The notes under the pieces: generated by a model
Databases searched by the model: none
What the model was told of the DNA's origin: nothing
Seen by the model: only the letters and a program-made list of their open reading frames with translations
Source: Manis javanica
Lineage: Eukaryota > Chordata > Mammalia > Pholidota > Manidae
Length of the DNA stretch: 64,000 bases
Assembly: GCF_040802235.1 (NCBI RefSeq)
Contig: NC_133167.1
Location: 45,506,001 to 45,570,000 of the forward strand
Reading direction: 5' to 3'
Shown: piece after piece, positions 47,591 through 60,300 of the stretch
Layout of the letters: the number at the start of each line of letters is the position of its first letter
Numbering within the stretch: position 1 is the stretch's first letter
Position numbers and translations under genes: made by a program

Positions 47591-50500
47591 GGGTTTTAAT
47601 TATAGTGTATGCATCCACATATACTTCGGAATGAAGTAAATATCAATTTACAGGCACCATCTTTCAGTCAATGTTAAGTAATTCACAAAGAGAACAAATA
47701 AAATGCCCAAAGAGCAGAGAAAAACCAGGTGTTTAGCATTAGATAGAAAGCCAGGTATTAACCAAAAAGCGTTAAAAGCTCAGGGAACAGCTGGGGGAAC
47801 CGACCAATGAGGAAAGAATCCTGCTATGTGATAAATGAGCCAAAGAAGAGACCCTCTTTTATTTGGACTCAAATGGAAGTTGTTCCAAGGCTGCCCCCAA
47901 GAATTTGACATTATTTGGGCACCCAAGGAGCAGCAAGCTGGGATGTGGGACACGTTGCTGCATTGCCTCTTCTGAAATGCAAGAGGCCCCTGGCATTGTC
48001 CCCCTTGCGAGGCCTCCAGCCCACATCCCAGGGTAAGGACACACTATCAGAAATGTCACAGTGATGCTATCTGGTCTGTGTGTGGGGCCGCCTGCTGACC
48101 ATTCGGGGGTCTGTGTGTGGTTTTGCTTGGCCACCACCAGCGCTTCCAGAGCAGATGAGAGGCCTGTTTTGGAGTGGGATTTGAGGGAGGCTGGAAGAGG
48201 ATATACTTATTTCAAAATAGCTTTTTCTTCAGCCTGAAATTCTTCCTTTCGAGTTACTTGTTTGAGAGACTCTCAACAGACTCTGTTACCATTTGTTAAC
48301 ATGTAAATATGTCACTTTGGGAAGGGGGACCCATGGCCGTCAACAGGATGAGGTCATCATGACACAATAGTGAGTCTCAGTGGTTAAAGAGGAGAAGGGG
48401 ATAGGGACGTGGGGACTCCATGACAAGTGGCTGTCCTGCAGAGAGGGACATCATGGGGGATCCCCTGGCCTGTTGGGGACAGCAGGAGCTTCCCGTCTTT
48501 GCTGTGAGGGAGGAAACGCCAGGGTAGAGAGAAAGTAGGCAGCGAAGGGGTAGCGGGCAAGTGCTTCCCCTAGGAGTTGCTGAAACTCCTGACCTAGTCC
48601 AAATTTTGCTTAATCGAGACCTGGCACTGCTTCAGGAAAAAAAATACCATGAGGTACAGGAACATCTGGCCCCTCTGTACAGAATGCATGCTTTGACTAT
48701 CTCTCTTTCCTATTCGAAAGCAAAGCAGCCTAAAAATACTGTCCCCTCCAGCCCCTGGGTGCACTCTCTACCCCTCTGCCTCACTACCATCTTCTATTTT
48801 CTTTAGGGGTGGGGGTACTTTTAATTAGATATCAAATGGACAATAGCACCTAACAATTTTTACAGTGCTATTTCAGAATCCTTTCTCTCCCAGCATATCG
48901 CAGAACTATCCAATATTACTCTCTTCCCTCAATATTTTTTGAATTTGATGTTTCATGGCTCATTTTAAGCCTTTACCGCCAACTTGGACACGCACACACA
49001 CACACCGATTTCTGATGAGAAGCTGGACTAGTTTGCACACAAAGCCATTAAATCTGGCAGCTATGACACCAAAGGATGAGTGTTCTCCAGTTGTGGTAGG
49101 GGGCCAAGCGTGCAGAAAGCAGCTGTTTCATGTTACTCTCTGATGTGACTTTTCACACAGCCGCTTGTGCTACAAAATTTATTTTCTGTTAAGACATATT
49201 GTGAGAGCATTGTGTCATCTTTGCTCCCCTCTCAAATACCCAATTCTTTCTGGAAAAATGGGAATGATCCATGTAATGGTCGTTCAGCCCCTGTGTAACC
49301 GTGTCCTATGTTAAATGCCAACTTTGACATTATAATTTAGCTAGTTAATGGTTTTCTCCAATAATTGTACTGAATAAACTATTCTTCACAGCCAGACTGG
49401 AAAGGAGAGTGTTTAGTTGACTTTACTCACTTGGTTCTAAGCATGTACAAACAAGGGCGTTCTCCCAGCCTCACAAAATCTGTCACTCCCATGAATTCCA
49501 GCAGGGTTTGGGGGGAATTCAGCCTGGATCATCTCCTGAGGCTGGCCCTTGGGTAGCAAAGTGAGTGTTTAGAATATCTTACCTGAGTGTTTCTATTTGC
49601 TTCTGAACTACACGCAATGCCGGCTGAACGACTGCGACAGAGCCGAGCAGCCTGAAGGAAGGAGAGGAGCAGAGCTAGGAGGGCATGGTGGCCTGTGCAC
49701 CCAAAGACTGGGCATCTGTCTCAGAACCAGCACTCTTTCTGGAAATCTCCAGATGATGGCCCACACCCTCCAAAGCTGGATATGCGTTCCAAGGTAATCC
49801 TGAAGTTTTCCATTGTATTAAATGAATGGCGCTGCATTTAAATTCTCTAATGCCCAGAGGTGGTGATTTTACCACCAGTAGGAAAGCTTCATTTTTTTAA
49901 ACATTTAAGCTGCCTTCTTCAATTCTGTGACCTGCTGTTTTTTAAGAGCACCACATCCCTGAAATTCCTCCTTCCCTCCTCCTCAGAGGCAAGAGGGAGG
50001 CTTTATTCGTACATCCTCATGTTGGCTGGGCTGCAGGCTTATTTGGAACAGAGGCAAAGTTTTTCCATTTGGCAGAAATGCATGTTAATGGCTGATAAAA
50101 AATGCTTTTTTTTTAAGTTAACATTTATGTAATGATTAGGATCATTTTTATTAAGGACTGGATAAGAAAACGTGCTCGTATTTTTTCATTTTGTAGCAAT
50201 ATCATACAGAAAATGGTTGATCTCAATGTTTTCTTCTTTAGTTTGGAGAAAAAGTGCCATTTTCTCAAGTAGGTGACTTTTACACAGTAGTAGTACTTGG
50301 CAGAGCTCATTGAGAAGTGATCCTTCCCATCAGTTTAAAATAAACTGTGAATTACACGCAGAGGAAAGATATACAAGTTCCCTGGGTGCTGACTTCCTTA
50401 GCCCCACACTCTCAGCTTTTGAGGAGTAAAACACTCAAAATATCTGTTATAAATCTCAAGCTGTCTTATGACCCATGTGATGTTCATTTACTAAGGAAAT

Positions 50501-50697
50501 AAAATAAAAAAAATAAAAGAACACATTGCAGCTAGAGGGAAGAAGTAATCTGAGGTCACCGCTACACTTTGTCAATTGGATGTGAGTCACTCAGATGGAA
50601 GGTATCGCACAGAGCCTCAGAGGAAGAGTTTGTTCTAAAATGCCACACAACAGGGTCAGACAGAGTGGTCTTCTCTGAGCAGCTAACTAATGCCTCC

Positions 50698-50885
50698 AGA
50701 CAGAGGCTGGCAAACTACGACCCCCATGAGCCAAATCTGGCCCCCTGCCTTTCTGCATTACCTCCGGCTGCTTTCAGGCTGTAACACTGGAGCTGAGCAG
50801 CTGCATGGAGACATTAGAGCCTGTAAAGCTTAAGGTATTTACTAGCTGGCCCTTTACAGACACAGTTTGCTGACTCTGGCTCTAG
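50698..50885 (+). repeat. hAT-Charlie-type MITE fossil
   Basis: 'cagaggctggcaaactacga', 'gagccaaatctggccccctg', 'tatttactagctggcccttt' and 'cagtttgctgactctgg' give both ends of a short hAT element. I do not name the subfamily. Confidence 0.65.
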
Positions 50886-51479
50886 AGGACAGGCTGGGAA
50901 GTTGAGTGTCTCTATACATATGTATTAGAGTAACTGAAGGATAGATTGGAAAGGTCACAGAACTGTTAACATTTGAAAACCACCACCACCACCACCAATA
51001 ATGATAACACCTTTCATTTGTACAGCATCTTTACCTTCTCTAAGTACTTCTAAACATATTCGTGGAGTTTGTGTTGAACAAACAGTAAGGTTACAATCTC
51101 ATAAAACAGAGAAGAATCCCATTAGGGTCACGGTGCTGTGACAGGGTGGTCGTAAATGATTCTTCACTGAATTGAATGAAAGGATTTGGTTTTCTTTCGA
51201 GTCCCTGATGTCTTATGCACCCTTGGGATCTTATATGCAGTAGATGGTTTAAAATGCATATTTTAAAGATGCATATTTAAAAGATGGTAAGAATTTTAAA
51301 TTGTTAGTGTTAAGCGTGATCCTTACTTTTACATGACTCTATAATCAGCTACAAAGCACATCAGTGTCAAAAGAAGGACTTGGAGAGGAAAAATATGCAG
51401 AAGATGTGACCAAATTCTGAAATCACTGGGAGGCCAATGATAGAACAGGGAACAAGTACAAGTTATCTGAGTCTGAGCA

Positions 51480-52080
51480 TTACGGATGTGTGTTTTGTCT
51501 TAGATTTTGTCTCTTTAGAGTCTTGATTTCCCTCTGGGGAATCCTAGCTCTTCAACTCTCAGTTCAGGGGCTTAAGGTGGGGTTCACACCACCAGTAACT
51601 CTGTGACAGGCACAGGACTCTGACTGGTTAGTGGGAAGAGACTAGCCACAGAGACTGGCCTAGAGACAGATACATGAGCCACCCAGCCAATTGGAGCTGG
51701 CTCTTGGGCTTTTGTTGGACTGCTGGAGATAAAGTTCCCTCTCAGATCACAGGCACTGGGGATTATAAAAGCCTGGAGCTGCCAGGGTCATCTTCACTGC
51801 CACATGGAGAGATCATGCCTAAAAATGAAGCCAAAAATAAGCAAAACCAGGAGATTGTGGGAGACCCTGAGAGAGGAAAGGAGGGAGAGGAGCAGGAAGG
51901 AAGAAAGGGAGGGGAGGGGAGAGAGAGAGAAACTGAATCCTAGTAACACTTTGGGCTTAGAACCAGAGGGCCTACAGGGATCTTCTGGAATTTTCACGTG
52001 CATCAGCCAATAAATCCCCTTTGTCATTAACTAGTGGACTTGAGTTTCTGTCATTTGAAACTGAGTCTTGATTGATAGTG
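51480..52080 (+). repeat. Solitary LTR, ERVL/MaLR-like
   Basis: It contains a 'gattataaaag' TATA-like box at 51762, a polypurine stretch (51850-51930), 'ccaataaatcccctttgtca' as polyadenylation signal (AATAAA at 52009) and the typical end 'tgagtttctgtcatttgaaa'. Both borders are approximate and no flanking duplication was established. Confidence 0.55.
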
Positions 52081-52709
52081 AGAACATTTTTCTACTGATA
52101 ATAACTTAATCTTTGCTAACAGATACTTCATTCCATTTGTGGACATGAGCAAATACACAGAGCTCAAAGAAATGTCTTCCATCAAAATAATTGCAGAGTG
52201 GGACAGAGCTGGGCAGGCAGGACCCAAACCACATCAAGGTACTATTTCTTAATTTCAGTTTTAAAGTTACTCAAGAATGGGATTCTATCACTGGATTCAC
52301 ATAAGATATTATTGAGTTTTGCTAAGGGATTTTTTCTTATTTTATAATGATAAGGCTGGAAAATATATTTTCTTAGTAGCACTCATGATATAAACCTTCC
52401 AGAGATTTGTCAAAAATATCGTCTTTTTTGTTCTTTGTTGAGATTGTGTTCTACATCATTCACATACTTTTGAGTCAACTTCAAACTCTAATGAATTATG
52501 TGTATGAGGTTTCTTTTTATTCAAACACTTTCTCTTCTTTTTTATTTCCAAGATATATATGCCTCTGCTTGCAGGGCTTTAAAAAATTTGCTGAAGGGTG
52601 GTTCTGTGATGTTTATGTATTAAATAAACAACGATTTCCATCTGATGCTTTTACCTGTAGGAACAGCTCAAGTGCCACACATTTATGGTTTCTAAGTCAA
52701 ATTACTTAC

Positions 52710-52845
52710 CAGTTGTGTAATTCAGCAAAGGCAGCTTTGATTTTCTTCACTGAACTATCCACTTCTTCCTTGATCATGACACGGTATCTAGTGAGAGACA
52801 CAGTGCAGCGCTGCAAATCCTTCACTGATTTCTCAATATTTGGGC
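52710..52845 (-). CDS. SPATS2L: SPATS2L internal exon, 136 bp (core domain)
   Basis: The acceptor is 'cattaattttag' and the donor is ACTG|gtaagt. Its first two bases complete a Gly codon from the 207-bp exon, and its last two open the Cys codon closed by the 59-bp exon. The product starts 'PNIEKSVKDLQRCTVSLTRY' and continues through 'RVMIKEEVDSSVKKIKAAFA'. The 'KDLQRCTVSLTRYR' block is the strongest SPATS2-family hallmark (DUF1387). A plus-strand open frame across this exon is an antisense shadow. Confidence 0.94.
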
Positions 52846-54192
52846 CTAAAATTAATGTCAAGGAAAAAAAACTATTAACTTGAATATTTTATCTTTTTAT
52901 TTGTGAGCTAAACATCAACCAGAAAGCAACTAACTCACCCCTGGCCAATAAAAAGAAAGAGATTTATTTTTTGTTTTTCAAGAGGTTGTTTATAACCCAG
53001 TATTTAAAAGCCAGAGTGAGTGGTTTGTATGGCCCCTGAGGTGGCTGGGGTTTCACCGGGTGGGGGGGTGGGGTGGTCTCTTGGCAGGGGGTGGGGGCGG
53101 GCAGTAGGAGCACACTTGTCTCCTTTGCTCTTGGGTGAGAGGCTCTGATCATTATTTTCTATTACAAACTGCAGTTTCTTAGAATCTAATATGTCTAAAG
53201 GCCATTTGTGCTGCTGGCTCTCTGTGTCAACACCACTTCCATGTGGTTAAAAGCCAGCAGGGCTTCTGGAGAGGAAGGTGACACAGAGACTGGGAGACGT
53301 GCAGATGAGCTTGGGAGGATGGAGCACTGGTGCCAGGTACTTTGGCTTTGGCCCCATCAGTCCTGAGCCAGGCCTGTAATTGTAGCCGCAGCACTTAAAG
53401 AAGCTCTCGGGGCACCAAGCTCGCCTGATTTCCTGAAACTGTCACCATAGTTACAGATAGTGCAGAGCAAATAGGCAAACTGTTCTTATCCCAACAAGGC
53501 CATGTTTCTGAGAAGAAAGAACTCTCCTTCCAGAAAAATGGGAGAGTATATCAAACTGAAACCAAGCAAATCAGATACAGCAGAGGCTGCATGAAAAGAA
53601 TGCTAATCTGGGAATCAGAATGGAAGTGATTTAGCCCCTTTCATTTTTAACAGCAGTTACATATAAAGTATATCAAAGTGAAAAAAATAATAAAAACAGT
53701 GTGTCAAATATGAAACGTTCTTGCAGTGTTATGTTGCCTGAAGTTCTAACACAACTGAACTTATGTGTCCATCATACCTGAAGAAGACATATTAGCCTCC
53801 AGACTCATCTTCATTTAATGCAAGGTAAGTACCTGTGTATCAGGAAAACACTCAGCATTTGCATTTCTAAAAGAGCTCTTGCATTAACATTTGCTTTATA
53901 AGGTATCACGGCAGAAAGTATCTGTGGTGCAAATTCACCCATGCCTACAAAGAGAAGAGTGGCCACAGTGGGGCAGAGAAAGGGGATGTGATTTCTCTTA
54001 AACACTCAAGACTTTGGATTAACATGGGAGGGATCACATCTTTCCTTCAATCCATGTGGGTCACAAAAAGAAAGGCACTTTCACGTGTAACTCTCTTCAC
54101 CAAGCAGCATCATTTGGAAAGGTCTGTCATTCTGGCACTTCTCTGTGTGTGCAAAATATGGTGAATCATTTGTGCAAAAGAAATCACTTTAC
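52846..54192 (-). other. SPATS2L: SPATS2L intron
   Basis: A 1.35-kb intron between two hallmark exons. It has a G-rich run on the plus strand at about 53058-53102 ('gggtgggggggtgggg') and no recognised repeat. Confidence 0.8.
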
Positions 54193-54399
54193 CTCTTTTC
54201 TTTGCCAACTCATCTGGCTTTATTTCAAGATGAGCTGCAGGGGCATTGAACTTAACAGGAGATGTTTTTGGCTTAGGCTTGCTTGGGTTACAAGGCTGCT
54301 CAGCTGACCACTGTAGGCCATCTGACCTCTCTGGTGTTCCATGTATAGCTTTGGGGATCCCATCTAAGGATAGTTTCTGTTGCAGTGGTCTGTTGCCTT
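54193..54399 (-). CDS. SPATS2L: SPATS2L internal exon, 207 bp
   Basis: The acceptor is 'gttttcttacag' and the donor is AGAG|gtaaag. The frame opens with two bases of a split codon (Glu if the previous exon ends in G), then 'GNRPLQQKLSLDGIPKAIHG', a Pro/Lys/Ser-rich linker ('NPSKPKPKTSPVKFNAP') and 'HLEIKPDELAKKR'. The linker precedes the helical core and is likely disordered. This is the most 5' SPATS2L exon I can see. The exons coding the N-terminal residues, with the UBA-like region, were not found between here and 64000. Confidence 0.9.
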
Positions 54400-54579
54400 C
54401 TGTAAGAAAACACCAAATAATGACTGTGAAGTGATAACACTAAAAACACTGATGATGAAGTAATGGGGGGATGCCAAGATTTTTGTTTGGGTTTACATAT
54501 TGGCAATAATGCCTTTTATTGCAAACAGTCGAGAAACTGTTTTAATAGAATCTCCAGAAGACTAAAGGATATACTAGAA

Positions 54580-54770
54580 ATATGAAGAGCCTTGGACTTG
54601 GAGTCAGAAGACCTGGGTGAGTGCTTTGGCTCTGGTAATCACTTTCAGGGTGACCCTAGGCAAGTCACTTTACGTCTCAGAGCCTTGGTTTCCTCACCTG
54701 TAACTATCCAGGAAGGTTTATTACAAGGCTTATGTGAGATAAACAGGGTTTTACTTTATCTTAGGCATCT
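54580..54770 (+). repeat. MIR element
   Basis: 'cttggacttggagtcagaag', 'acctgggtgagtg', 'taggcaagtcactttacgtc' and 'ggtttcctcacctgtaa' follow the forward MIR. Confidence 0.8.
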
Positions 54771-55954
54771 TGCAGTACAATTTCATATTGAGGCTATAAA
54801 AAAGTAGCCTTCCTGCCTCCAAGTGTTCCATTAATATCTTGTGATATTTTACTCTGAATTAATGAAGGCAGAAGAATGATTGGAGATAGAGCAAGAATGA
54901 AGTGACAAGAGGTACTGTAATAATTTCATCTAATTTGTGGAGGGATTAAATCAGGAAACATCATCATCATATCTCAACTATATTTAAAATCTAGGGAGTC
55001 AGATTCTCTCTGGAGTTTTAATAGATGTGGCAATAAATTAGCAGCATGTTGCTTTTGACATCTTTTAAAGGTAGGTTTCTATTTAGTTATTGCTGGAGTG
55101 AATTAAATAGCACCTTAGTGGCCTGAAAAGGAAATGAATCACCCTTAACATCTTTCTTACAACCAGGGGAGCTTTGGTGTGAAAAAAGGGAAGTCACTGT
55201 GCTTCTGAAGGCCAGATTCTTATAGAAGGCTGGGTGTGGTAGAAGAGTGCAGGCTCGGGTCTGGGAGAACCATGTTCTGATCTTCCCTCTGTCCTGACTG
55301 ACCCTGTGGGAATGACTTCGCTTTTTTGGCTGACTGGCTCCCACCCAGAGCACGTCATCTATATAAAGCCCAGACTCTTTTTAGCCTTCCTCACTTCTCT
55401 CTACTCCCATGGTACCCCTTAAAAACTAGGTGTACTGTATTTGAACACAGGCTTAAATGTCTATTCCTTGCCCCTGCCTTGAAGAGCCTATGATTCCCTC
55501 AACGGCAAATACTAAAATTGGATTCATTTTTGAAGCCCCAGTGCTTGTCTCTATCTGTAGAACTGTGACTGAACAAAAATACACTTAAAATCATTTCATA
55601 GAAAAAATAAGAAACAAAAAACATTTTTCCCAACATATCACAAATATTCCAGAGAGACTACACTCAGAAAGTGCAAAATATAATCTGGGTCCTAGTCAAT
55701 TTGATTTTAGACATTACCCCACTTATGATAAGTGTAAATTGACTTTAGTTGAATACATCATTCATAACTTATGTATCAAGACAGCACAACATACTTTCAT
55801 GGGCTGAATGATGATTCCTCTCTAAAATTTACTTAAAGAGAAATTTACAGTACACAATGAAATGTTCAGCAAAGGTGTGAACGAAGTAATTAAGTGATGA
55901 AAAGAGCATTCCCTCCAGTAATGAGACAGATTTAAATGGAATTCATGGTAGGGC

Positions 55955-56170
55955 AGTAGTTGTCAAACTTCAGTGCGCATGAGTTCTCCCTTAGTACTCA
56001 CTACAAATACAAACTCCCAGACACCCCTTTCAGAGATTCTCACTCAGCACTGGGCCCAGGATTCTACTCGCAGGGTGGTTCTGCTGGGGTAAAGATGGGT
56101 GGCACCACCTACCTGGAGAAACTATTGAGAAAGACAAACAACTCATTTTTTGATGACTCTGTAAATGTTC
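55955..56170 (+). repeat. MER5A-like hAT fossil, diverged
   Basis: 'cagtagttgtcaaacttcag' start, 'acaaactcccagacacc' and 'actgggcccaggattct' match the MER5A layout. The right end is unclear. Confidence 0.5.
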
Positions 56171-56320
56171 TGTTAAAACAGTGATTACGTATAGGCTGGT
56201 TCCAACTCATTTCTTCTCTAAATCATAGTTAAGATTCAGCCTTGATTAAACATTATAAATTAAGAATCTAAAACACACAGCACTGTATATGTTGTGGTAA
56301 ATTAGTCTTATTCTTGAAAA

Positions 56321-56364
56321 TAGGGGAATTATACTATAGCCTTAGGGGAATTATACTATAGCCT
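56321..56364. repeat. Perfect 22-bp tandem duplication
   Basis: taggggaattatactatagc followed by 'ct' occurs at 56321-56342 and again at 56343-56364. Confidence 0.95.
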
Positions 56365-56499
56365 AATTGACAAAATGACCTTAGAATAGAAGAAAAAATT
56401 ATTTCAAATGCAAAAGGATTTTAAATGGAAGACAAGAATATAATTGAGCTAGAGCTGAAAATACTCTGCTTGTGTATCAGAGAACTTACATGTGGGCTA

Positions 56500-56600
56500 T
56501 TGGTTCATTTACTCATTCAGTCCACCAAATATTTATTGAGAAGTTTAGCAGTATTTTTTAGGGTCCTGAAAAGCTGTCTCATTATTGGTGTAATGATTGA
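56500..56600 (-). repeat. L2 3' tail fragment
   Basis: 'tcattcagtccaccaaatat' followed by 'ttattgag' is the reversed L2 terminus. Confidence 0.5.
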
Positions 56601-57369
56601 ACACTGGTAAGAGTTGAAATTCTCAAAGACTACTAGGATATATTTGCACATTGGCTGCACAGATCTGTCTCCAAATACAGCAAGACTCTGAGGTTCTTTC
56701 AGATGAAAATTGGTGGAGGCTTATTCAGCTATAACAGAATTAGGTTCATCTTGACCACAAATCCTGTATTTCTAGCAATAATAGGAGTTATTTCCTGAAT
56801 AAAGCTATATTCCTCTAACATTACAGGCCAGAAGTACCATCAGTTCATTATCTTTCTAGAATCCACTTGTAAACTTCGATATATGATAGCTGACTTGGAG
56901 ATGATTCCTTTCATTGCCCAAATAAGGTAGCCACTAGCCACATGTGCCTATTGCACACTTGAAATGTGACTTGTCTGAATTGAGACATGTTGTAAGTGTA
57001 AAATACCCCCCTGAAATTTGAAGAATTAGTACCAAAAAAAGAATTAAAATTGTTTCTCTGATAATTTAAAAAATACTGATCACATGTTAAAATAGTATCT
57101 TGGATATATTTAGATAAAACATATTACCCAATCTAATTCACCTGGTTCTTTTCAGATTTTTAGTGGGGCTACTAGAAATTTTAAAATCACATGCATAGCT
57201 CACATTACATTTCTATTGGATAGCACTAATATAAACCAGAAGGAGCATGAGATTGTTGGTCTAACCATTACTAATCTATATTCTGGACTGAGAGAGTATT
57301 GATTTTAGTGAAACCTTAAAATATCCTCTGAGATTTCTACACGACAAAAGTGGCAACAGAGTACAATGT

Positions 57370-57460
57370 ACATCTTGTTCATCACTATATACCCGGTGCC
57401 TAGTAGGTATGGAGGAGCAAGTGGATGAATGAATCAGCATTACTTTGGTACTAGGCATTC
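57370..57460 (+). repeat. L2 3' tail
   Basis: 'catcactatatacccggtgc', 'ctagtaggtatgg' and 'gtggatgaatgaatc' follow the L2 3' end. Confidence 0.6.
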
Positions 57461-57784
57461 CTACGTCCATTCCGTTACAGGGAGCCTAGCTTGATATGAG
57501 TCTCTGGCTGTGTCTTTATCCAACATTCATCAAATATTTGAACCAAAGTAGCTGAATCTCAGAAAGAAAAATTATCTCTGGAAACAACCAATTGGCTCAG
57601 ATTTTAATAAAAATTATATATATTTTAATTTAATCCTTATTCATATATCTAAAAATGGCTCCTAGAAGCTTATATACTTTTGAATTTAACTATTACCTGA
57701 CCTTCCTTGTATTAAAAATACTTACTAAATCCTAACATAGACGGTATATAACTTCTTAAGTATTGTTCTGGTTTCTGATTCACT

Positions 57785-57880
57785 TTAACTCAACAGATAT
57801 GTATGAAGTCCCTACTATGTGCAAGCCCTGGCTTAGTCATAGGAGATAAATGGGACAATGTCTCTTCCCCCTTAACAACT
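57785..57880 (-). repeat. L2 3' tail fragment
   Basis: 'ctcaacagatatgtatgaag' and 'tccctactatgtgcaagccc' match the reversed L2 terminus. Confidence 0.55.
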
Positions 57881-57939
57881 GGTATGTAAAATATGAAAAA
57901 GCAATGGAAGACTCTGTCTTTATATGTAAAGTCTATCTC

Positions 57940-59000
57940 TTGTAATAAGCATAGTTGGGTCTTGCTCTTTTATCCAGTCTGTCAACCTCTGCCTTATAAT
58001 TAGCTTTTAGTCCATCTACATTTTTTAAAATTCAGGTATCATTCATATGCAATCTTATGAAGGTTTCACATAAACAACATGGTGGTTTCAACATTCACCC
58101 ATATTAAGAAGTCCTCACTGCCCCTACCCACCATTGCAGTCACTGTCTATCAGTGTAGTAAGATGCTATCGAGTTATTACTTGTCTTCTCCATGCTGTAC
58201 TGCCTTCTCCATGACCTATCTATATTGTGATTGCTAATTATAGTGCCCCTTAATCCCCTTCTCCTTCTCCACCCACTCTCCCTAACCCCTCCTCCTTTGG
58301 TAAGTCCCTTCTTGGAGTCTGTAGGTCTGCTGCTGTTTTGTTCCTTCAGTTTTGCTTTGTTGTTACACTCCACAAATGAGGGAAATCATTTGGAACTTGT
58401 CTTTCTCTGCCTGGTTTCACATTATACCCTCTAGCATAATACCCTCTAGCTCCATCCATGTTGTTGCAAATGGTAGGGTTTGTTTTTCTTATGGCTGAAA
58501 AATATTCCATTGTGTATATATACCACCTCTTCTTTATCCACTCACCTACTGATGGAAACTTAGGTTGTTTCCATATCTTGGCTATTGTAAATACTGCTGT
58601 GATTAGTCTATCTACATTTAATGTGATTATTGATATTACTGGGTCATGTTTACCATTTTGAGTTGTATTTATTCTTTGCTTCTTTTGTCTTCTTTTCCTA
58701 ACTTCTTTTCAGTAAATCCTCTTCCACTTTCCTTCTTCTAAAAACTGAGGCCCTCTTTTCCTTTTTCTTCATTATTGTGGACTTCCACATTTAAAAATTC
58801 CTTTGCTATCACTGAATGGGGTTTGTGATGAAGAAGTATAAATTTATGCTTTTTTTCTGAAAAAATTATGATATGCATTGCCAAATGATTTTCCAGTCAA
58901 TTGGCACCCATTTACATTCAGCTGTAATGTGTGCAGTTGTTTTCACAATTAACTCTTGCCAATACTGAGAACTATCAGTTTTCCAGTTACTGGATCTTGG
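57940..59000 (-). repeat. Old L1M 3' region, split by a younger L1
   Basis: 'cagtctgtcaacctctgcct', 'catttaatgtgattattgat' and 'ccaaatgattttccagtcaa' are blocks of reversed ancient L1 3' sequence. It is interrupted at 58023/58604 by the next feature. Confidence 0.55.
58008..58619 (-). mobile_element. 5'-truncated L1 insertion with 16-bp TSD
   Basis: The 16-mers tagtccatctacattt (58008-58023) and tagtctatctacattt (58604-58619) differ at one base and flank a reversed L1 3' end. Inside, read on the minus strand, are the ORF2 end and 3' UTR (for example 'ccatccatgttgttgcaaat' and 'ggctgaaaaatattccattg' on the plus strand). A short T-run at the left border is the remains of the A-tail. Confidence 0.8.
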
Positions 59001-59989
59001 TATCAACTCACATATTTGACTTCTCCTTGACTTGATTTATTTTACACAGCAAAACATGAACTGTGGTAGTTGTTCTTTGTTAACAACATCAAAGAAAAGA
59101 AATCTTCCTCTTGGGAGAAATATGTGGACTTGGATAGAAATATTTTCATAATATACGTACAGTTATGTATGTGTTCAGATTTGAAAGTTTCTGGGAACTT
59201 TTTTTTCTCATTATTTTTTTACTTTTTAGTGAAACTTTACTGTACTTCTAAGCAGACTGAAGGAAGTACACAAAGAATTCAAATTTAACTTTAAGAAATG
59301 TATTACATATAGAATTGTTCTAAAATAATTATTTAAACCCATTCAGTTAAGATGGTTTTGCAGTCTCCTGTACACACGTCATTTCAGTAAAGCACATCAT
59401 TTGATGACAATTAACCCAGTATTGTAAAGTAGTTTTATTTGGAAAAAAACAAGTATAATTGTGTTGTTATAAAATTATGTCTAAAATTCCTAATGTGTGT
59501 GTTATTTAAAGCTGCTACCATTACCTTAAAAGCACTTAAGTGAATATGATAGTGTTTTAGGACAACTGATGATAATATAATTGGTGGTTCTTTGATCATT
59601 GATTTTAGTGTTCTTAAAGATCACAAAAGAGGAAATGCAAAAAGAAATTAAACATCTGAGAAACATTCTATTTCCCTACTAATAGGTTTTACAAATAAAA
59701 ACAATGAGATTAGTACAATAACAAAGACAACTCTTCCAAGAATAGAGACCAGAGGACACAGGACAACATCCAGACCACATCCATACCTGCGAGAACCCAG
59801 CGCCTCACGAAGGTGGTAAGATACAAGCCCCAGCCCGGAGGGACCCAAGCGGCCCTCCACCCCAGCTCCGGGCAGGAGGAGAGGAGTCGGAGCGGGGAGG
59901 GAGAGGGAGCCCAGGACTGCTGAACACCCAGCCCCAGCCATCCGGACCAGACCGCAGACACAGTACACATGTGGGGTCCTGGATACTAG

Positions 59990-60300
59990 AGAAACAGGGC
60001 AGCAAGACTGGTGAGCAGGTACTGGAAGCTGCGCTGGAGAACAAAGAAAAACGACTGGCCATATTTTTTTTTGGCGAGTGCTTTTTGGATGTCCTAAAGG
60101 GACAGGGACCCCAATACTAGGGAAACAGGGCAGCAAGACCGGTGAGCAGGTGCCTGGGGCCGGTGCTGGAGAACAAAGAAAAGCGAGTGGCCATTTTTTT
60201 TTTTTAGTTACTTATTTAATTTTTTTTTTGTTTTTCTTTTTTGTTGTTGTTGTTTTGTTTTGTGAGTGCTTTTTGGAAGTCTTAAAGGGGCAGGGCAGGA
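59990..60300 (+). repeat. L1 5' UTR modules, two units
   Basis: 'gaaacagggcagcaagac' modules at about 59990 and 60120 with the markers 'ggcgagtgctttttgga' (60073) and 'gtgagtgctttttggaag' (60261). Same family as the array at 2889-4745 but not expanded. Confidence 0.85.

Larger units (their letters stand above)
33637..52709 (-). other. SPATS2L: SPATS2L 19-kb intron
   Basis: The largest intron in view. It holds a Tigger-like element, L1M, L2 and MIR pieces, MER20/MER5A-like hAT fossils, two LTR remnants, a 20-bp minisatellite, two CA repeats and a perfect 85-bp tandem duplication, each listed separately. GC-rich stretches at 42830-42970 and 47040-47170 are short and have no promoter signature I can defend. 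The remaining sequence is unrecognised. Confidence 0.75.
18355..54399 (-). other. SPATS2L: SPATS2L gene, 3' seven exons and introns
   Basis: Seven minus-strand exons (54399-54193, 52845-52710, 33636-33578, 27670-27561, 25054-24952, 22258-22038, 19247-18852) have AG acceptors, GT donors and consistent phases (1,1,2,1,0,1,0). Joined, they give 410 residues. The human SPATS2L protein is, from memory, 558 residues, so about 148 N-terminal residues are missing from the window. The family (SPATS2-like, DUF1387) includes the stress granule and nucleolar protein SGNP. The closely related SPATS2 is excluded because it lacks the 'LLPLLNAH' and 'QCNLCPTRIEV' segments. The largest intron is 19 kb (33637-52709). 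Confidence 0.92.
54400..59715 (-). other. SPATS2L: SPATS2L intron (upstream part), repeat fossils
   Basis: No further SPATS2L exon found. It contains a MIR, MER5A-like, L2 and nested L1M elements listed separately. Other parts are unrecognised AT-rich sequence. Confidence 0.6.

Noticed and set aside
52407-52883. 158-codon plus-strand frame
   Set aside because: It lies antisense over a well-supported SPATS2L exon, starts in AT-rich intron sequence and resembles no family.
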